NCBI GenBank assembly: GCA_032209605.1
Contig: JASFXZ010000039.1
Span: 3,658,001 to 3,722,000 of the forward strand
Direction: 5' to 3'
Source of the DNA: Mactromeris polynyma
Taxonomy: Eukaryota; Mollusca; Bivalvia; Venerida; Mactridae
Length of the DNA stretch: 64,000 nucleotides
The notes below the pieces were generated by a model. It had not been told where the DNA came from and made no database searches. It worked only from the letters and a program-made list of their open reading frames with translations. Shown here piece after piece: positions 10,940-23,547 of this stretch (its first letter is position 1; each line of letters starts with the position of its first letter). The position numbers were made by a program, and so were the translations under genes.

Positions 10940-13638
10940 GGGGATAACGTGTTTGTAAACAAAACAACCCGATTCCGCGCATGCGCATTTAACTGGTGGG
11001 CAAAAGGGTAAAAGGCGGCGGCGCCGTACTATATAACTAATATGGAATGAATGACACGGCGGTAGCCATTAATTTCTTTAATGTTTGACATACAATAATA
11101 AATTAGGCTTCAATTGAAAGGTAATGCTCCCAGCTTTCCCACGACATAAAAATAATGAAAATGAGAGGTTGTGTTGGTTTTCAAATAAGACTCTGAAAAT
11201 GGGCATTTTTCCGTGAAATAAATTTCAAACTGTTTTGGTTCGAAAAACACGGCTGTAGGTATTTCAATTCTCATTTTTACATATGTGCATCAAATCGATA
11301 CCAGATCAAAGGCTTCCGAAAATAAAATAAAAAATTGAAAATCGGTGAATTTTCTGCATCAGAATGTGACTTTGAAAATGAGCACATTTTACGACAAATT
11401 ATTTTCAATTCGTTTAGGTTCGAAGAACACGGCGGTGAGTATTAGAATTCGTATTAATCAATTTATGTGCATAACGTTGGTACCAAATGAAAGATAATGC
11501 ACCCAGCTTTCTAACAATGTAAAATATTGAAGTGTGCGAGTTTTCCGAAAATAATTCTTTAGTATGACTTTGACTTTTTCTGTATGACATTATAATGTGT
11601 ATGTGCATAAATAATGTGTTATGTGTGAAATGCATCAATAGTAATTGTTAACATGTACACATATCTAACAAAGACAACACCGTGATATGTTTAATTGTGC
11701 GTTTATTTACCTTATCTTAATTTTACATTTAGCATTATAACATATTCAGCATTTATTTGAGTGGTATTTAGGTCTTTGGTCATTCATACACACACATATT
11801 AAGACATAGCGGTAGATAAATAAATACACATATATCACATGTTAAACAGTTTGTCAATCAACTTTGTCTTGGCTGGCGCTAGGTTGAAAGAGTTGGTAGT
11901 CAGCTTTGATAAACAATTAAATTGTATGGGAATAAATCTTTGCGAAATGTATTGGTTTGAATGGAGTCAAATGGATTCTTGGCTAGCGCTATCCTAGATT
12001 TTTACGTAATACATAAAGCATATTATCATTGTTCGGCAGTGCACAGTCAACTTCTCTACCAATGACAAAGTCTGCAAAGCCAAGACTCCGTTTTAAATTA
12101 AACTAAATTCCTGTACATCTCACGTGATACCACTCAATTCTGCTCGATTTGTTTTCACACATCTTACAACATTTTTAATGACATCCGGTAATTCACATGT
12201 ACAGACGTATTTTATTGTTTGAGACTTATCTTCTTTACAAGTCATTTTCATAACTTTTTGAAACGGTTCAGATTTGTCATTTTCTGAGCATTTTATGAGA
12301 TGCATCCTCGTAGCGGGAATATCAAATCGAACATTGGTGATTTCACAATTAAAGTTACAATGCACAAGTTATGTAACATATGCGAATCACACAACTTGTG
12401 ATGTGTTCGTTTGCCTTTGTACATCAGGTATTAATATAACATTTATCGCAAGTTTTTTAGATTCGCCCACATACATTTGTGACAGCTGTATGCTGATATT
12501 TGTGTTCACAGTTCTGTTCTTTAAAATTTCTAAAACATAAACGTGTGGAGTTGAGTTTGTTTACACTCGCCACCGGGATAACAAAAACATAATATAAACG
12601 GAGCCAGTTGAATGTTTTTATACGACGTTACCCATTGGTAAACTTCCGTCCATCAGAATATAAAAATTATTGACACTTCTCAACTTTATTTGTATATGTG
12701 CCTGATGGTGACAGCAAAAACTGATTGGATGCATATTGGACTCCCACTGGGCCAGACACTGTGAAATGCTGATAAGGGGGCTAAATAAGATTGATATCTA
12801 GATAGTGCACGCCGGGGACACTATTGTTTATTGCGTAACATTATATAAGTTGTCCAACCCAATATTGGCCTTGTTTCTGCCTCTGTTTCTGATTTTTATC
12901 ATGTTATCTTATACATGTACGTATAATTTCTGGAATTTGTAGAAGTATGTGTTGCAGGATTTATTGAAGATTTCGGAAATAGTGTAAATTATTGTCTGTC
13001 CCTATTTTGTAATGTCCGTTCCCACACTAAATTATTTGCTTTAAAGACTGTAATTGTCAATTTTAAGAAATAATGTTTACTACATGAACTTTTGACATAT
13101 ATTATAAAATCTTTTGGATCTATACATGTAATAGACACAATATCCTTATATTATCAAAAATATGACAAATCTTTGCATTTTTAGTTGCAGTAGTATAAAA
13201 TAATTATGTTAGATGATCAACTATGAAGTTGATTTTTCTTTCTTTCTGGACAAAATAAAAGTTGTCTATGTACATAAATATTTCCTAAAATGACTTGTAT
13301 TCACACTTAATAATATTAAACATAAGGGGACGGACATTACATAAGTTGATGAGTCGACGGGTCCAGTTTTTCCTGTCAATGGCAGATAGCTACTGTTTCA
13401 TTCGCTCTTAATTCTTCTCATTAGGACTTCTGTGCCATGAAATCATAAAGCCTTTCCCCGCTTGTGTGTACAACCAACAACTATGAAAGACTGAATCGTA
13501 ACTTAAAGAATTAACAATTTAGATAACGCGAATTAGCGTTATAAACAATGTGGCGCTGTAACCGGATATCGACTTTCTGCCCACCAGCAATGTTTACATT
13601 CGTATAACAGGTGCGCGTGACGTCACGGCGTTATCCCC
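10940..13638. mobile_element. 2.7 kb DNA element with TIRs, TA-flanked, no recognised transposase
   Basis: The left end GGGGATAACG and right end CGTTATCCCC are perfect inverses and are each bordered by TA. About 55 bp inside both ends the same CTGGTGGGCA block recurs in inverted orientation, so the TIR is imperfect over about 70 bp. Inside, a diverged tandem arrangement with a period near 190 bp is visible at about 11100-11540 (AATGCTCCCAGCTTTC at 11122 and AATGCACCCAGCTTTC about 376 bp later). No transposase motif was recognised, so it is probably a non-autonomous element of unknown superfamily; the TA flank would fit Tc1/mariner-like insertion. Confidence 0.7.
12123..12529 (-). pseudogene. 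Protein-like frame with two stops inside the TIR element
   Basis: Reading the minus strand from a TTTTAG acceptor-like site near 12530, one frame runs about 130 codons with protein-like composition and only two stops (TGA then TAA, close together). The second half is cysteine-rich (CNFNCEITNV, MHLIKC, MTCK, YVCTCELPDV, VVRC). No family was recognised. It may be a decayed captured exon, or chance. Low confidence. Confidence 0.25.
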
Positions 13639-13794
13639 TATTACGATAATATTATGTCAACATTACGAAGGGATATATTAAATCTTCATTACTTAAGTTA
13701 TCACATAACGCTTTGAAGTTGTCCGATTGAGATATACGATAGACTTGATAATATTCTGAGCAAAACATCTAACACAGCAATGTCAATGTTTTTG

Positions 13795-16700
13795 TTAAGT
13801 ATAAATAGAGTTTCTATACCAAGATCCACACATCTGTGTAGGATCTCCACCACACACCATATCACATTCCCTTTTAGATCTTTTTCCAGACTCGTCATAA
13901 CTGTTTCCACAGAAACATTCTGAACCATACTGAAAAAAACAACAGAATGTTAAATGCATCACGTACAACTTACAAGGTTAATGGTTTCTGTAAGACGCAT
14001 AGTACAGCAGTATATATTTTGATAACGATTGCTTAGCAACCGTTTCCCATATTTAACCATGGAATTTAATAGTAGAATCCGCGATTTAACATACCGCAAT
14101 TCTGGCAGTCGTTTCTGATCTACACAATAATGGCCGCGCATTTATATCACGTTGTTCTCAGGGAACAAGATAATGCGCACAATTTATGGTATTTTTAATT
14201 ATTTACTTTTGGTTATAAATTTCTTGTGACTTTAATAAAACACAGACTTAACGCGATTGTTTATTTACAAGCCAGTAGAATGCGTGTAAACTGACTGAAA
14301 ATATGAACTCATTATTCATTTGTGAGAGAAATTTACGACTGCAGCATTTCATTAAGGAACATGCCAGGCTACATTCCATCTGGAGCAGGTGAGGTCGCTT
14401 GATATTACCTTATTAGTGCCTACGGAGTTTTGAACAACCAGACTATTTACTATCATAGCCGTTGTCCAGTAAAGGTACTCATAAATTCAGCGGCGGAATA
14501 TCAGTTCAGTCAGTGTCATCGGCGTGGATTCGTAATTTTCCGCTACGCACTGTTGCAGTGGGCGGGTGTTTTGAGTCCCTTATGGGCCTAAACCTTCTTA
14601 ATAGAACTGTTATTGATTTGGTGTTAATAGTTAATCTACATTTTGAGATGCGCAATGACACTAGCAGTTCTAAGTTAAGCGGAACAAGTTCATTGGTTAT
14701 TGGAATCCGCTCTGCGTTATGATTGGACAGTGTATCATTTGAAAGTTTCATAGCGGGACAAATTTCAATTTAATATCAAAGCTCAATTGTCTATATATAC
14801 GGGACTTAACATCAGTCTGCAACTTCCAATACGTCAAAACTGTCGGTGTTAATTTAGATTATCCGCTAATAACAGCAGGATTCCGCTAAAAAGGATACAA
14901 CTACAACTACACTGATACTAATATAAACTATTATTAATGATATTTGCAATATACGTTTTACAGTAGATGTGCAATGCATTAACATACAGAGTAAAAATGG
15001 GACTTAACATAGATTTAAAAGATATATAGAAATAATAACCACACAGCGATTTACAGTCTTGGAACTGTCAGTAAATATACTTGGTGTTAAAATCGATTTA
15101 ACAGCTAGCTAACCTCACATTTGACCGCTATATGGACATTGATTTCGAACCGTACACATAAATTGATTAAGTAGACAGTAACTCATCATTACAACCAATT
15201 AACCATTACGTATACATCTACACACACACATTGTACATTTATAATCAAACACGAAGAAAGAAGCAGCCCCATGCTCAACCTGATCTCAGCAACTAAATGT
15301 TTACACCAGAATGCAAACTAACCACAAAAACGTAATAAATCGCAGAAACACTGTTCATTATGTCGAACAGTATTTCTATATCTACGAAGGCATAATTATT
15401 ATAAATCATTTTTACCGCCCCCTCAAAACAAAATCCGCTTTTGCAAGTTATTGTTCGAGCCCAATCACAAAATAAAACAAAGATGCGTTCAAACGAGTAA
15501 ATGATAAATTGTATTACGAATTTAGAAATACATGATTCATGCGTTTAAATAATGAAATACTTTTATTTTGAGGCAATAGCCGAACAATTCTCCCTTTAAT
15601 ATAAAACTATTAGTTCCCATAAGCAGTGTTTTGATTCATTCATGCAGTGATGATAAGTTTACATTATGTGTTTAAGAGAGAGAGAATTAGTTGATGCAGG
15701 GAACGCCACATACTTAAGAAAGTGCCTCTCCACACAGACCTCCGGGAAAACAACAATTTATAAAACATAAGGCGTTTAAGGAGGCTCAAGGGCACAAACG
15801 TACAAAGCTGCCATTAAGAAAAGGTGGGGACTTTGTTGAAAAGTTCTAATTTGGGGCGTGGTCATTTAAAAGGGGTTAGAGACAGAGACTGAAAGTGATG
15901 GTGACGTAGGGTTTCTCTGTCTTCGGTGCTGTAACGTAGTTTACCTGTGTTCCGGCATAAATGAATCCATTGTCTCTGCAGAATTGCCAACACATCTCGT
16001 TTGTCATTGAATAGGATGTTGTTTTAGCTCCATTCAAGACTCGAGATCCACAGTCTGAGTAACAGCCTAAGTAGGCCATTTTGTCTCTGAGAACTGTAAC
16101 AGACACGTGACAACATTTTATTACGGTGGCTTACTTCTCCCCCCTCCCGTTTACTGCATACTAAAAATAGAATTATGTTGTTAACCAGTAGAATATCGCG
16201 ACAAATTGTCATACCAGATAAATATCTGGCACTTAATCCCTAGATATTCCGAAAAGACTATCTGGTTTTAGAGAACTGTTAAGTCATTACCGCGTTGAAT
16301 GTCTAGTTAACCATATAATGTTTCGGTAAATGTTATATGCATATTGTTCCTGTTAATTGTGTGGGTAACTAGATAAGTAACGTGATATTATTCTAGTTAA
16401 TTATCAGGTTAAATAGTTCTATATGTAACGCTAAATATTTGTTAACCAAAATAATTTCAACACGAGGTATTATGTACCCACATGATTAACAAGAACAATA
16501 TGTAGTTGACTACATATTTAACGCGTTAACCACTAAACCATATACTTATCGAAATATAGATTTCCAACATGTAAACATACATTGACAAATTAGACAGTAA
16601 CTATTAATTAAAAGCAGTTAAACATACATATACAAAAAGATATACATTGCATATAATCCAGTACGAAGAAACAAGCAGCCTCGGCTTGACCTTGCTCTCA

Positions 16701-19432
16701 ATAACTACATTATTTACATCAGTGGAATGCTGTTAGTTCCCATAGAAATACCAACTTTTTGTTGGTACACCGAGTGATCAAAATGAATGAAGAGATATTA
16801 TTCAGTAAACAATTAAGAGCTTCACAAACATCCTGACATGACCAATTGATTTAAATAATTTATGAGGGAGTGAAGTATAAAGAGTGAAATCAGTAGAGAT
16901 ACGTGAAGCTCTAAAGTGTTAAAAATTAACTTTATTTAAAATGTCCGTACATATTGGAATACCAAAGGTTTTATTGCAATTGCAGGACACCTCGGAATAT
17001 CACAGTTTAGTGATGGAAAACTTATAATCTCAAAGTCGTGATCATCTCGTTTATCTTAAATATGTGTAGTTATAATGTCATTATCTACGGGAATATCTAA
17101 GTCCAGAAACTAGGCATGTTTGTCCAATGTGTAGGCTTTCAAAAGTTGTAACACTATTGAATATATAGTATTCATCATAACTGGAAAATATCCATTATCA
17201 ATATAAAAACACCTATAAATAAGGAAATGTAACAAAAGCGCCAATTACATCCATCTGATTTTCGTTGGATGAGAATAACATAAAGTATCTTTCATAGCAT
17301 AATAAGAATAAGTCGGCTATAAGTGGAGCACAATTTTTTCCCATAAGAATACCAATTGTCTGTTCTGTAGTTACACCGAGTTGCCAAAATGAATAAAGAT
17401 ATTTTTCAGTAAATATTTAAGCGTTTCACAGACGTCCTGACATGTCCAAGTGGTAAAGTTACGGCAATTATTAGAAGTAAAGAATGCAATTATACACGTT
17501 GATTGCTTTCAAATGTTTCCCCCCGATTAAATGTGTAAGTTGAGTCTAATTAATTCATGAGTAAGTGAAGTATGAAGAGTGGAGAACAATTACTACCTTG
17601 GAGTGTGGTCTTATTTCCCCCCTTTTAGAAGTTTATGTTAACTAAAACAACCAGGGAAAACTGAATTAAGTAGTCTAAAGACATACAATGAAATATTAGC
17701 TTTGAAATGTCATTGCCTTTCCACAACATGCATGGCGATGTACATGTTTCGACGTGTAATGAGTTTCCCTGGTTGTTGGTTTTAGTAAACGATACATGAG
17801 AACCACTACTGCTCATTGAATCAAGCACTTGTTTTTTCGAACCACAACCGGCTTAAAATCGAATCTAGTGCATTCTAACGTGAACTAAGTTTCTAACATT
17901 TGTATACAGACATACTTTTGTCAATATAAAGCTATACATGTGTCGTTGATGTGGTAAAATACATAGAGCGATACCAATTTTCATAAAAAAAACAAGATTT
18001 CGCCGATGTCAACAATAAGCTTTGGAAAGTTATGCAAGTTCTAGACGATCGGGTTGTGGTATTTGTTCTCAACTTTCACATTTAAGCATAAGGCATAAGC
18101 AATCCTATGTGGAACTACATTCTCCGATATTTAATTATACTCGCATTTAACCTCTAAAAGGGAAAAGATAAGACCACACTCGCCGTTTACGTCCATTTTG
18201 GACTCATTGGCGCGACAACGGAAGAATCATTCGAAAATTTTCCGCGCAGTATAAAATCTGCAAAAGTATGCTTATTTGAATTTGAGTAAGAGATATCATT
18301 TCTCTAATGCGTGCGCTGCACCTCCATTCGATAGCTTGTTCTTCTGCCCTTGGGCTTTTTCACATACTAAAATTGGAGCAAAACTCATTTCTCTTACCGA
18401 CGTATCCAACAAATTGAGTATAAGAGTGCCGAACGAACGTGGGTTGAGTTATAGACACCGTATCATTGGCTATTTTGGTGGAAATTTATAAAAATATGCA
18501 CCGAATATGACATTTTCTAAATTTCTGGCACTGGCCTGCGAAAGTTGTAAAAGTTCTAGCGCCACCGAGGAATCAATTTACAAACTGAGACTGGGTTCTG
18601 CATCAAGAACAAGCATTTAAAAATGGTACTACATTGCCCGATTTTTGAAAAACGATTTCTGCTTTTTGTAGAAAGACAAAATATACGACAACACTCGCCT
18701 TTGACAAACGGCCGAAACTTCTCCCGCGCTGCATATCGAAAAACTCGTTCGCTTCGCTTACGTCGTTCTCAATTTGGATGAAAAGCGCGTGTTTGGAGGG
18801 CGTGTAAATGTAATGTTTTCTACAAGATATTACACGTAATAATCCAGACACTTTATACAAAACTCAAGTACGTGTATCGGACACATTTACGTAACGCATT
18901 TTGTTTTTTTAAACATTAACAATTTCCTCAGTATTAGGTATAGCCGAGTACTAGTATTGTAAAGCCATCCACAACAGTACTAGTATCATACAGAATCACA
19001 ATCCAGTAGCGTCGAGGCTTAATCAACTGTAATGTATTCATTTCGGACTATAATAGCCAAAGTTCACTGGAAATTATATAAACGCGTTAATCGATGTTTT
19101 TATTTTACGCGATTATAACGTACATATATCAGTATAACTAATTAGTTTAGTTGATACGTACCGTAGCTAATTGATTCGCTTGAAAATGTGGTCTGACTTT
19201 GTAAAGATGAGCATCCCACGCAGGTGTTACGCCCGGGCCTGAAGAAAAATCGTTTGCATCCAGAACTTGTTTTGCATAACGCTGCACACTTTGTTAGCAT
19301 ATTGCACGGTTTTACGAAAAGTTCATGAGCGCAACTGTTTCCATCAGCGCCTGGAATTCTTTGGAATTGACTGAAATCATTCGCACAACAAACGCAAGAA
19401 ATGAATCCGAAGAAATACATTTGTCGAATCAT
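13795..19432 (-). CDS. Secreted PAN/apple-like plus WSC domain protein
   Basis: Three exons: complement(19162..19432), complement(15945..16093), complement(13795..13929). The total is 555 nt, 184 aa plus stop, with matching phases (1, then 0). Residues 1-17 are a hydrophobic signal peptide (MIRQMYFFGFISCVCCA). Residues 18-90 form a cysteine-rich region (CAALCKTSSGCKRFFFRPGR, then CVGCSS) resembling a PAN/apple fold. From residue 98 a WSC domain runs to the C terminus: YLGCYSDCGSRVLNG, EMCWQFCRDNGFIYAG, then YGSECFCGNSY and MCGSWYRNSIYT after the last intron. WSC domains are putative carbohydrate-binding modules of cell-surface and secreted proteins. A secreted glycan-binding role is an inference. 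There is no membrane segment after the signal. Confidence 0.85.
13930..15944 (-). other. WSC gene intron 2, no exon seen
   Basis: Bounded by GTAAAC at the 15945 side and TTTTTTTCAG at 13930. Overlapping open frames on both strands at 14462-14751 have no family resemblance. At 15150-15330 a segment is a diverged relative of 16570-16740 and probably belongs to the same decayed reverse transcriptase family. Confidence 0.5.
16570..17460 (-). pseudogene. Decayed reverse transcriptase debris (two diverged copies)
   Basis: On the minus strand, 16737-16795 reads YQQKVGISMGT and 17335-17400 reads a damaged version of the same block. 16965-17065 reads DKRDDHDFEIISFP. These fit the IGIPMGTNCAPLL...YDKRDDFNFPIVNFP type of reverse transcriptase common in fish and mollusc genomes (probably Penelope-like; clade not certain). 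Stops and gaps are frequent. 16735-16850 and 17335-17460 are direct diverged copies of one another. It lies within intron 1 of the WSC gene. Confidence 0.6.
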
Positions 19433-20622
19433 TGTCTAATAATACTTGCTTTTATCAAAACGCATTCAACGAATTTCTTTCCCTAGTGTATGTTAATATC
19501 ACTGAAATAGTAGAGATTAAGAATTTCAACGTCTGATATACGAGTATACACGGTCCCCTCCTATCTCCGCAATCGCCTCCAACGTTATTGATATCTATAT
19601 ATCTATTCACCCGAAAATTACCAGTTTTTCTTCATTAAAAAAGCTTTTAATGTGTGGTAATGAGTTCATCGATTTCTTGAAACTATCAACCAGAGATAAT
19701 AAAATGTGAATGAATCATTGTGTATAATTAATCGAATGCTTAATGTTCTTTCAAACACGCTAATGGACGTATTATAATAATTTGTAATATTTTTTTTAAA
19801 GTTTGTATGTCGCACAGCAGCAATGACGTCATCAAACTTCCCTCCTCTTTCCATCAATATATTTGTGAAATTAATAGTTATTTTAATGCTAATACACCGG
19901 ATGAAAGTGATGTGTTTGTCATCCTTTCTCTCCAATAAACGTCAAGTCAGATAATGTTGTTGATGTCAACAAATGACGTGTTTAAGACATTGATAATACA
20001 TGTACATTGAAATTTGTTATTTGTTCTGTGCAATGCGCTAGTTATTTCAACACATTCGTTTATATTGTAATTTTAAGCATACATTTTTAAACTTTTAAAA
20101 TATTGTCTCATGTAAGAACTTTATATCTCTTTTACTTGATCAACATCTTCTATACTGCTTGTGCTAGCAAAATATCCAAAAGAAGTTCAACCCAGAATCA
20201 AAAATACACACATGCACTAACAAATACACACACTCATATGATACGCAACACATACATACGTACACATGTATACATATACATAAATAAACATATACGTACA
20301 TATACGTACATCTAAACATACATATCCACATACATAGGTCAACTAAAGTAGCTAATTAAGCATATAATCGTAATGATCTTCAGGTTACAAATACGAAACA
20401 TATTGCGGAGTGCCTGCAAAATAATATATAAAAATACATAATACTGATACACAGATACTGCTTAGAGTGCATCAGTTTCTTTGAAAAAGTAGACTCCAGC
20501 AATGATGGCGAACCAAGTTTTAAAACGACAGTGCTATGTTACCATAGATGAACATACTGTCTGAATATAGTTACAATATGTTACAAACCAATAAGAGAAT
20601 CTGTTTAAACTAAGTTAGACCA
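19433..20622. repeat. Intergenic stretch with a CATA/TACA-rich microsatellite
   Basis: At about 20200-20335 the sequence is an impure ACATA/TACGTA/CACA microsatellite. The rest is AT-rich with no exon recognised. The 5' end of the WSC gene transcript should lie just right of 19432 but no promoter element is distinct. Confidence 0.6.
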
Positions 20623-21549
20623 TCAGTACGCAAGTTTAACCAATGAGGTTGATAACGAGAAGAATCTCAATGCGTCCCCTTCAACTTCAGTTGCTAAATT
20701 TAGCAGATAGTCACATTGCTCTGTAGGGGACAGAGCCGCGAACGAGTTGAACTCAGAATGACCATGTGTACCAGTGAGAGTATCCCACACTAGATCACGA
20801 TTGGAATTATTAACACGACAGAAGCATATCAAATGTACAACAATATTATCTGTTGCATCATTACATTTTTTACAAATACAGGTAAAGTTGTTAGAGATAA
20901 AACGTGCAACCATTGACATTAATTTAAAGCACAGGGCGGAGATCCGAGGATTATGCCTTGACAGTGACCACAGCTTACAAGGTTTGTCATCCTTCAGTAT
21001 ATTCGATAAGATCGGTGACCGACACACTACATGTTTGAACATTATAGTTCTCTCACTTTGGATGACTCTGTTATTGATGATGTTCTTCCATGTTGAATTA
21101 GACAGGAAGTGTCCGTTCATCAGGTAAGCATGCAGAATATCAATTAGACGATACTTTTGTAGAATTCTGTAAATATCTGAAATAAATCCATTATGCTGAT
21201 TGTCATAATTGATGTAATGTGTAAGTCTATTATTGAAGACGTATTTGGCATTGAAGCTGTTTGACAGTCTACATAATTGTCCGAGAAACTGCAGTTTTTT
21301 ATGTTCAATGACGGTTTCCATGGAAACAACATCTAAAGCACACAATGAGAAATCGGTTGATGTTCCTGAATAGAATGATTGCATTCTTTTAACACAAAAA
21401 CGGTGAGACCGTTCAAGTTTCAGTAAGTCAGTCGAAGTGATCGTTGTCCATAACTCGCATCCGTATAAAGCTTTTGGTAACACCACGGCGTTGTATATAG
21501 TTCTTGAAGTCACATGGGGACTTATTCCGCTATTGCTTATACTCAAGTA
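20623..21549 (-). pseudogene. 5'-truncated non-LTR retrotransposon, ORF2 C terminus
   Basis: One open frame of about 307 codons has the C-terminal region of a LINE reverse transcriptase polyprotein. It shows the post-RT block VLPKALYGCELWTT, then a histidine/cysteine zinc-finger-like motif (CICKKCNDATDNIVVHLICFC spacing C-x2-C-x8-H-x3-C). The RT catalytic region is missing, so the copy is 5'-truncated, as most LINE insertions are. The open frame is intact up to its stop, suggesting a relatively young insertion. Clade cannot be fixed from this portion. Confidence 0.75.
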
Positions 21550-21839
21550 TTAATGTATGTAAAAATCTTATTTTACATGTTTGGTAAGATATGAAATATT
21601 TTTATCTCGCTAAATTCGACTTCGACATAATTTGCAATAAATCGTACTCGACAGCAATAACAACTTTGTAACATACATTAATTATATTCCTTACTTTGAT
21701 AGAAACAAATAATAATGTCACTGCATAGATACAGTACTAAATGATCAAACAAATGACCAGCAAAGAGAAGTGTACGGAGCCCCTGAAGTGACATTCCATA
21801 TTGTTGTTGTTTTTTGAGCGACACTTTTATTTTTATGTT

Positions 21840-21950
21840 GTTTAAACGTAACACATATTTCGTAAATGCAAAATATTATTTCGTAAATGCGAAATATTAT
21901 TTTGTTTAAACAAATTATTATTTCGTAAAAACGAATTATTATTGTAAAAT
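21840..21950. repeat. Short imperfect tandem/inverted repeats (TTTCGTAAATGCGAAATATTA)
   Basis: Three to four roughly 22-bp units, each nearly self-complementary (TTTCGTAAATGCGAAA, TTTGTTTAAACAAA, TTTCGTAAAAACGAA), lie in series. Each could form a small hairpin. No coding role is seen. Confidence 0.6.
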
Positions 21951-21989
21951 GGCATCGTCTTTTCACTAGACTGCTCAATTGCACACATT

Positions 21990-23547
21990 GTTATACTGTT
22001 TAATCAACTGCACATGACATACTCGTTACTTATTAATAATAAACTTTGGTGAAAATAAAACAATTAGACAATATGTATAAAAGATAAGATGTCTTTATTT
22101 TAGGCCAGATAACAAAACATATTACAATGTTCTATTTGAGACAATCAGTCGCTAATCTACGGTTTCGTGAGTAATGATACAAACAAATGAGCTGCAACAT
22201 GACAAGACTTGTCTTAGTGACCAAAAATTCCATACTCTGGATTTTAAATTTTCCAACATATATATTTTTCTAGTTCATTTAATACCAAAAATATTAAAAT
22301 TGGACGTCTACTTTTCTTTTCATAGAAATTCATATATTAAGAACAAAATGCAAAAGTAAACTACACAATGAAATTTTGACAAAAACGCTTTATTCCAATG
22401 TACATTAATTCCTAAAAATCTTCTGTTGTGGATAAGAAACAAACTTCATAGCAGTATCAACAATTTTCATGTTGATTTAATTCTATTTATCAAAACTAAG
22501 CAACAAAGACACTTCCAAGAAAGCGCATTCAATGGGATACACTTGATGTCAAAACCAATGTCACTAATACATGTATTGTCATGGTGGTATCCAAATAACT
22601 ATGTTTGAATACAAGCTCTGATTAATACTGCAAAACACAAAATTCTGACTTATTTGGATTTCACGATCAAATATGCTTGAAGCAATATATCATGATGAGT
22701 AATGACTATTCAATGTTGACCTGCAGCATAAATCTGGCAAAATGCCAAATTAAATAGAACTGAGGTTTATAAAATTGAATCAAATTTTAAATACTAGAAA
22801 AATCAGTGTTCCAAATATATTTCTAAGCTTGTTCAGACATTTTATTCAAGCATAAATCTAGCAACAATTTACAATAATTGACAAGGTTGTTAATGGTTAT
22901 TTAATTGATCCTAGACTGTTTCTCTAAGAGATAGCATTTTGTGGAATAGACCTATCCAAAATACGTAACAACATAGGCTTACATGTATTGTCAGTGTGAA
23001 TTTAAGCGTATTTTTTATGTACTATGAAAACTGTTTATAACACTGATAAGCACAAAGTTCCCACAATCACTGAACCACAGTAGAATTGTATAAAACATTT
23101 TTTTCAGATCTTTAAGCACATGTAGATTTATAAATTGCATAAAGTCATTGTAATTTAAATACACTGAAAATCCATTATAACACGATCTGGGGGGGGGGGG
23201 AGGGGGATTCCAAGAATCCGACCGTGGTATAAATCATGGCTGCGTATATTCAATTAAAGAATATTAAAGAATTCTCGCGGATTTGCAAGTGCGGTTCATT
23301 AACAGCACGTGATTTCGCGAAAGAATAGACAGCAAATCGCAGAAAAAATACGATTTTGAATTTTTTTTCTTCCTTTTTAACAAATTTTAGGATTTAAAAA
23401 AAAAAATCTAGAGCCATGACAACATCCCGTTATAATGAATATCGCGTTGTAACCGACCGCGTAAAAATGGATTCGCAGTGTAGAAAGTTCAGAGACATGA
23501 GCCTTCTTATATAAAAGAGAATGATGGTAGTTTACAATAGTGTTTAT
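21990..23547 (-). other. LTA4H 3' UTR / downstream region
   Basis: Continues on the minus strand from the LTA4H stop codon. Several AATAAA signals on the minus strand (for example near 22090 and 22390) are candidates for polyadenylation; the used one cannot be told from sequence. No exon was recognised. Contains a MITE at about 23160-23483. Confidence 0.45.
23160..23483. mobile_element. Mariner/pogo-like MITE with internal poly-G tract
   Basis: The left end TACACTGAAAATCCATT and the inverse of the right end, TACACTGCGAATCCATT, form imperfect terminal inverted repeats of about 17 bp. Inside are a run of more than ten G (about 23189-23205) and a mirrored CCCGTTATAATG / CATTATAACACG pair. Non-autonomous. 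Confidence 0.6.

Noticed and set aside
13701..13928. 75-codon minus-strand frame
   Set aside because: Out of frame with the WSC exon at the same place; the WSC frame has the conserved cysteines and matching splice phase.
14462..14751. Overlapping frames of 81-86 codons on both strands
   Set aside because: No recognisable family, no splice support, inside the WSC gene intron.
20774..21127. 117-codon plus-strand frame
   Set aside because: Antisense shadow of the LINE frame.
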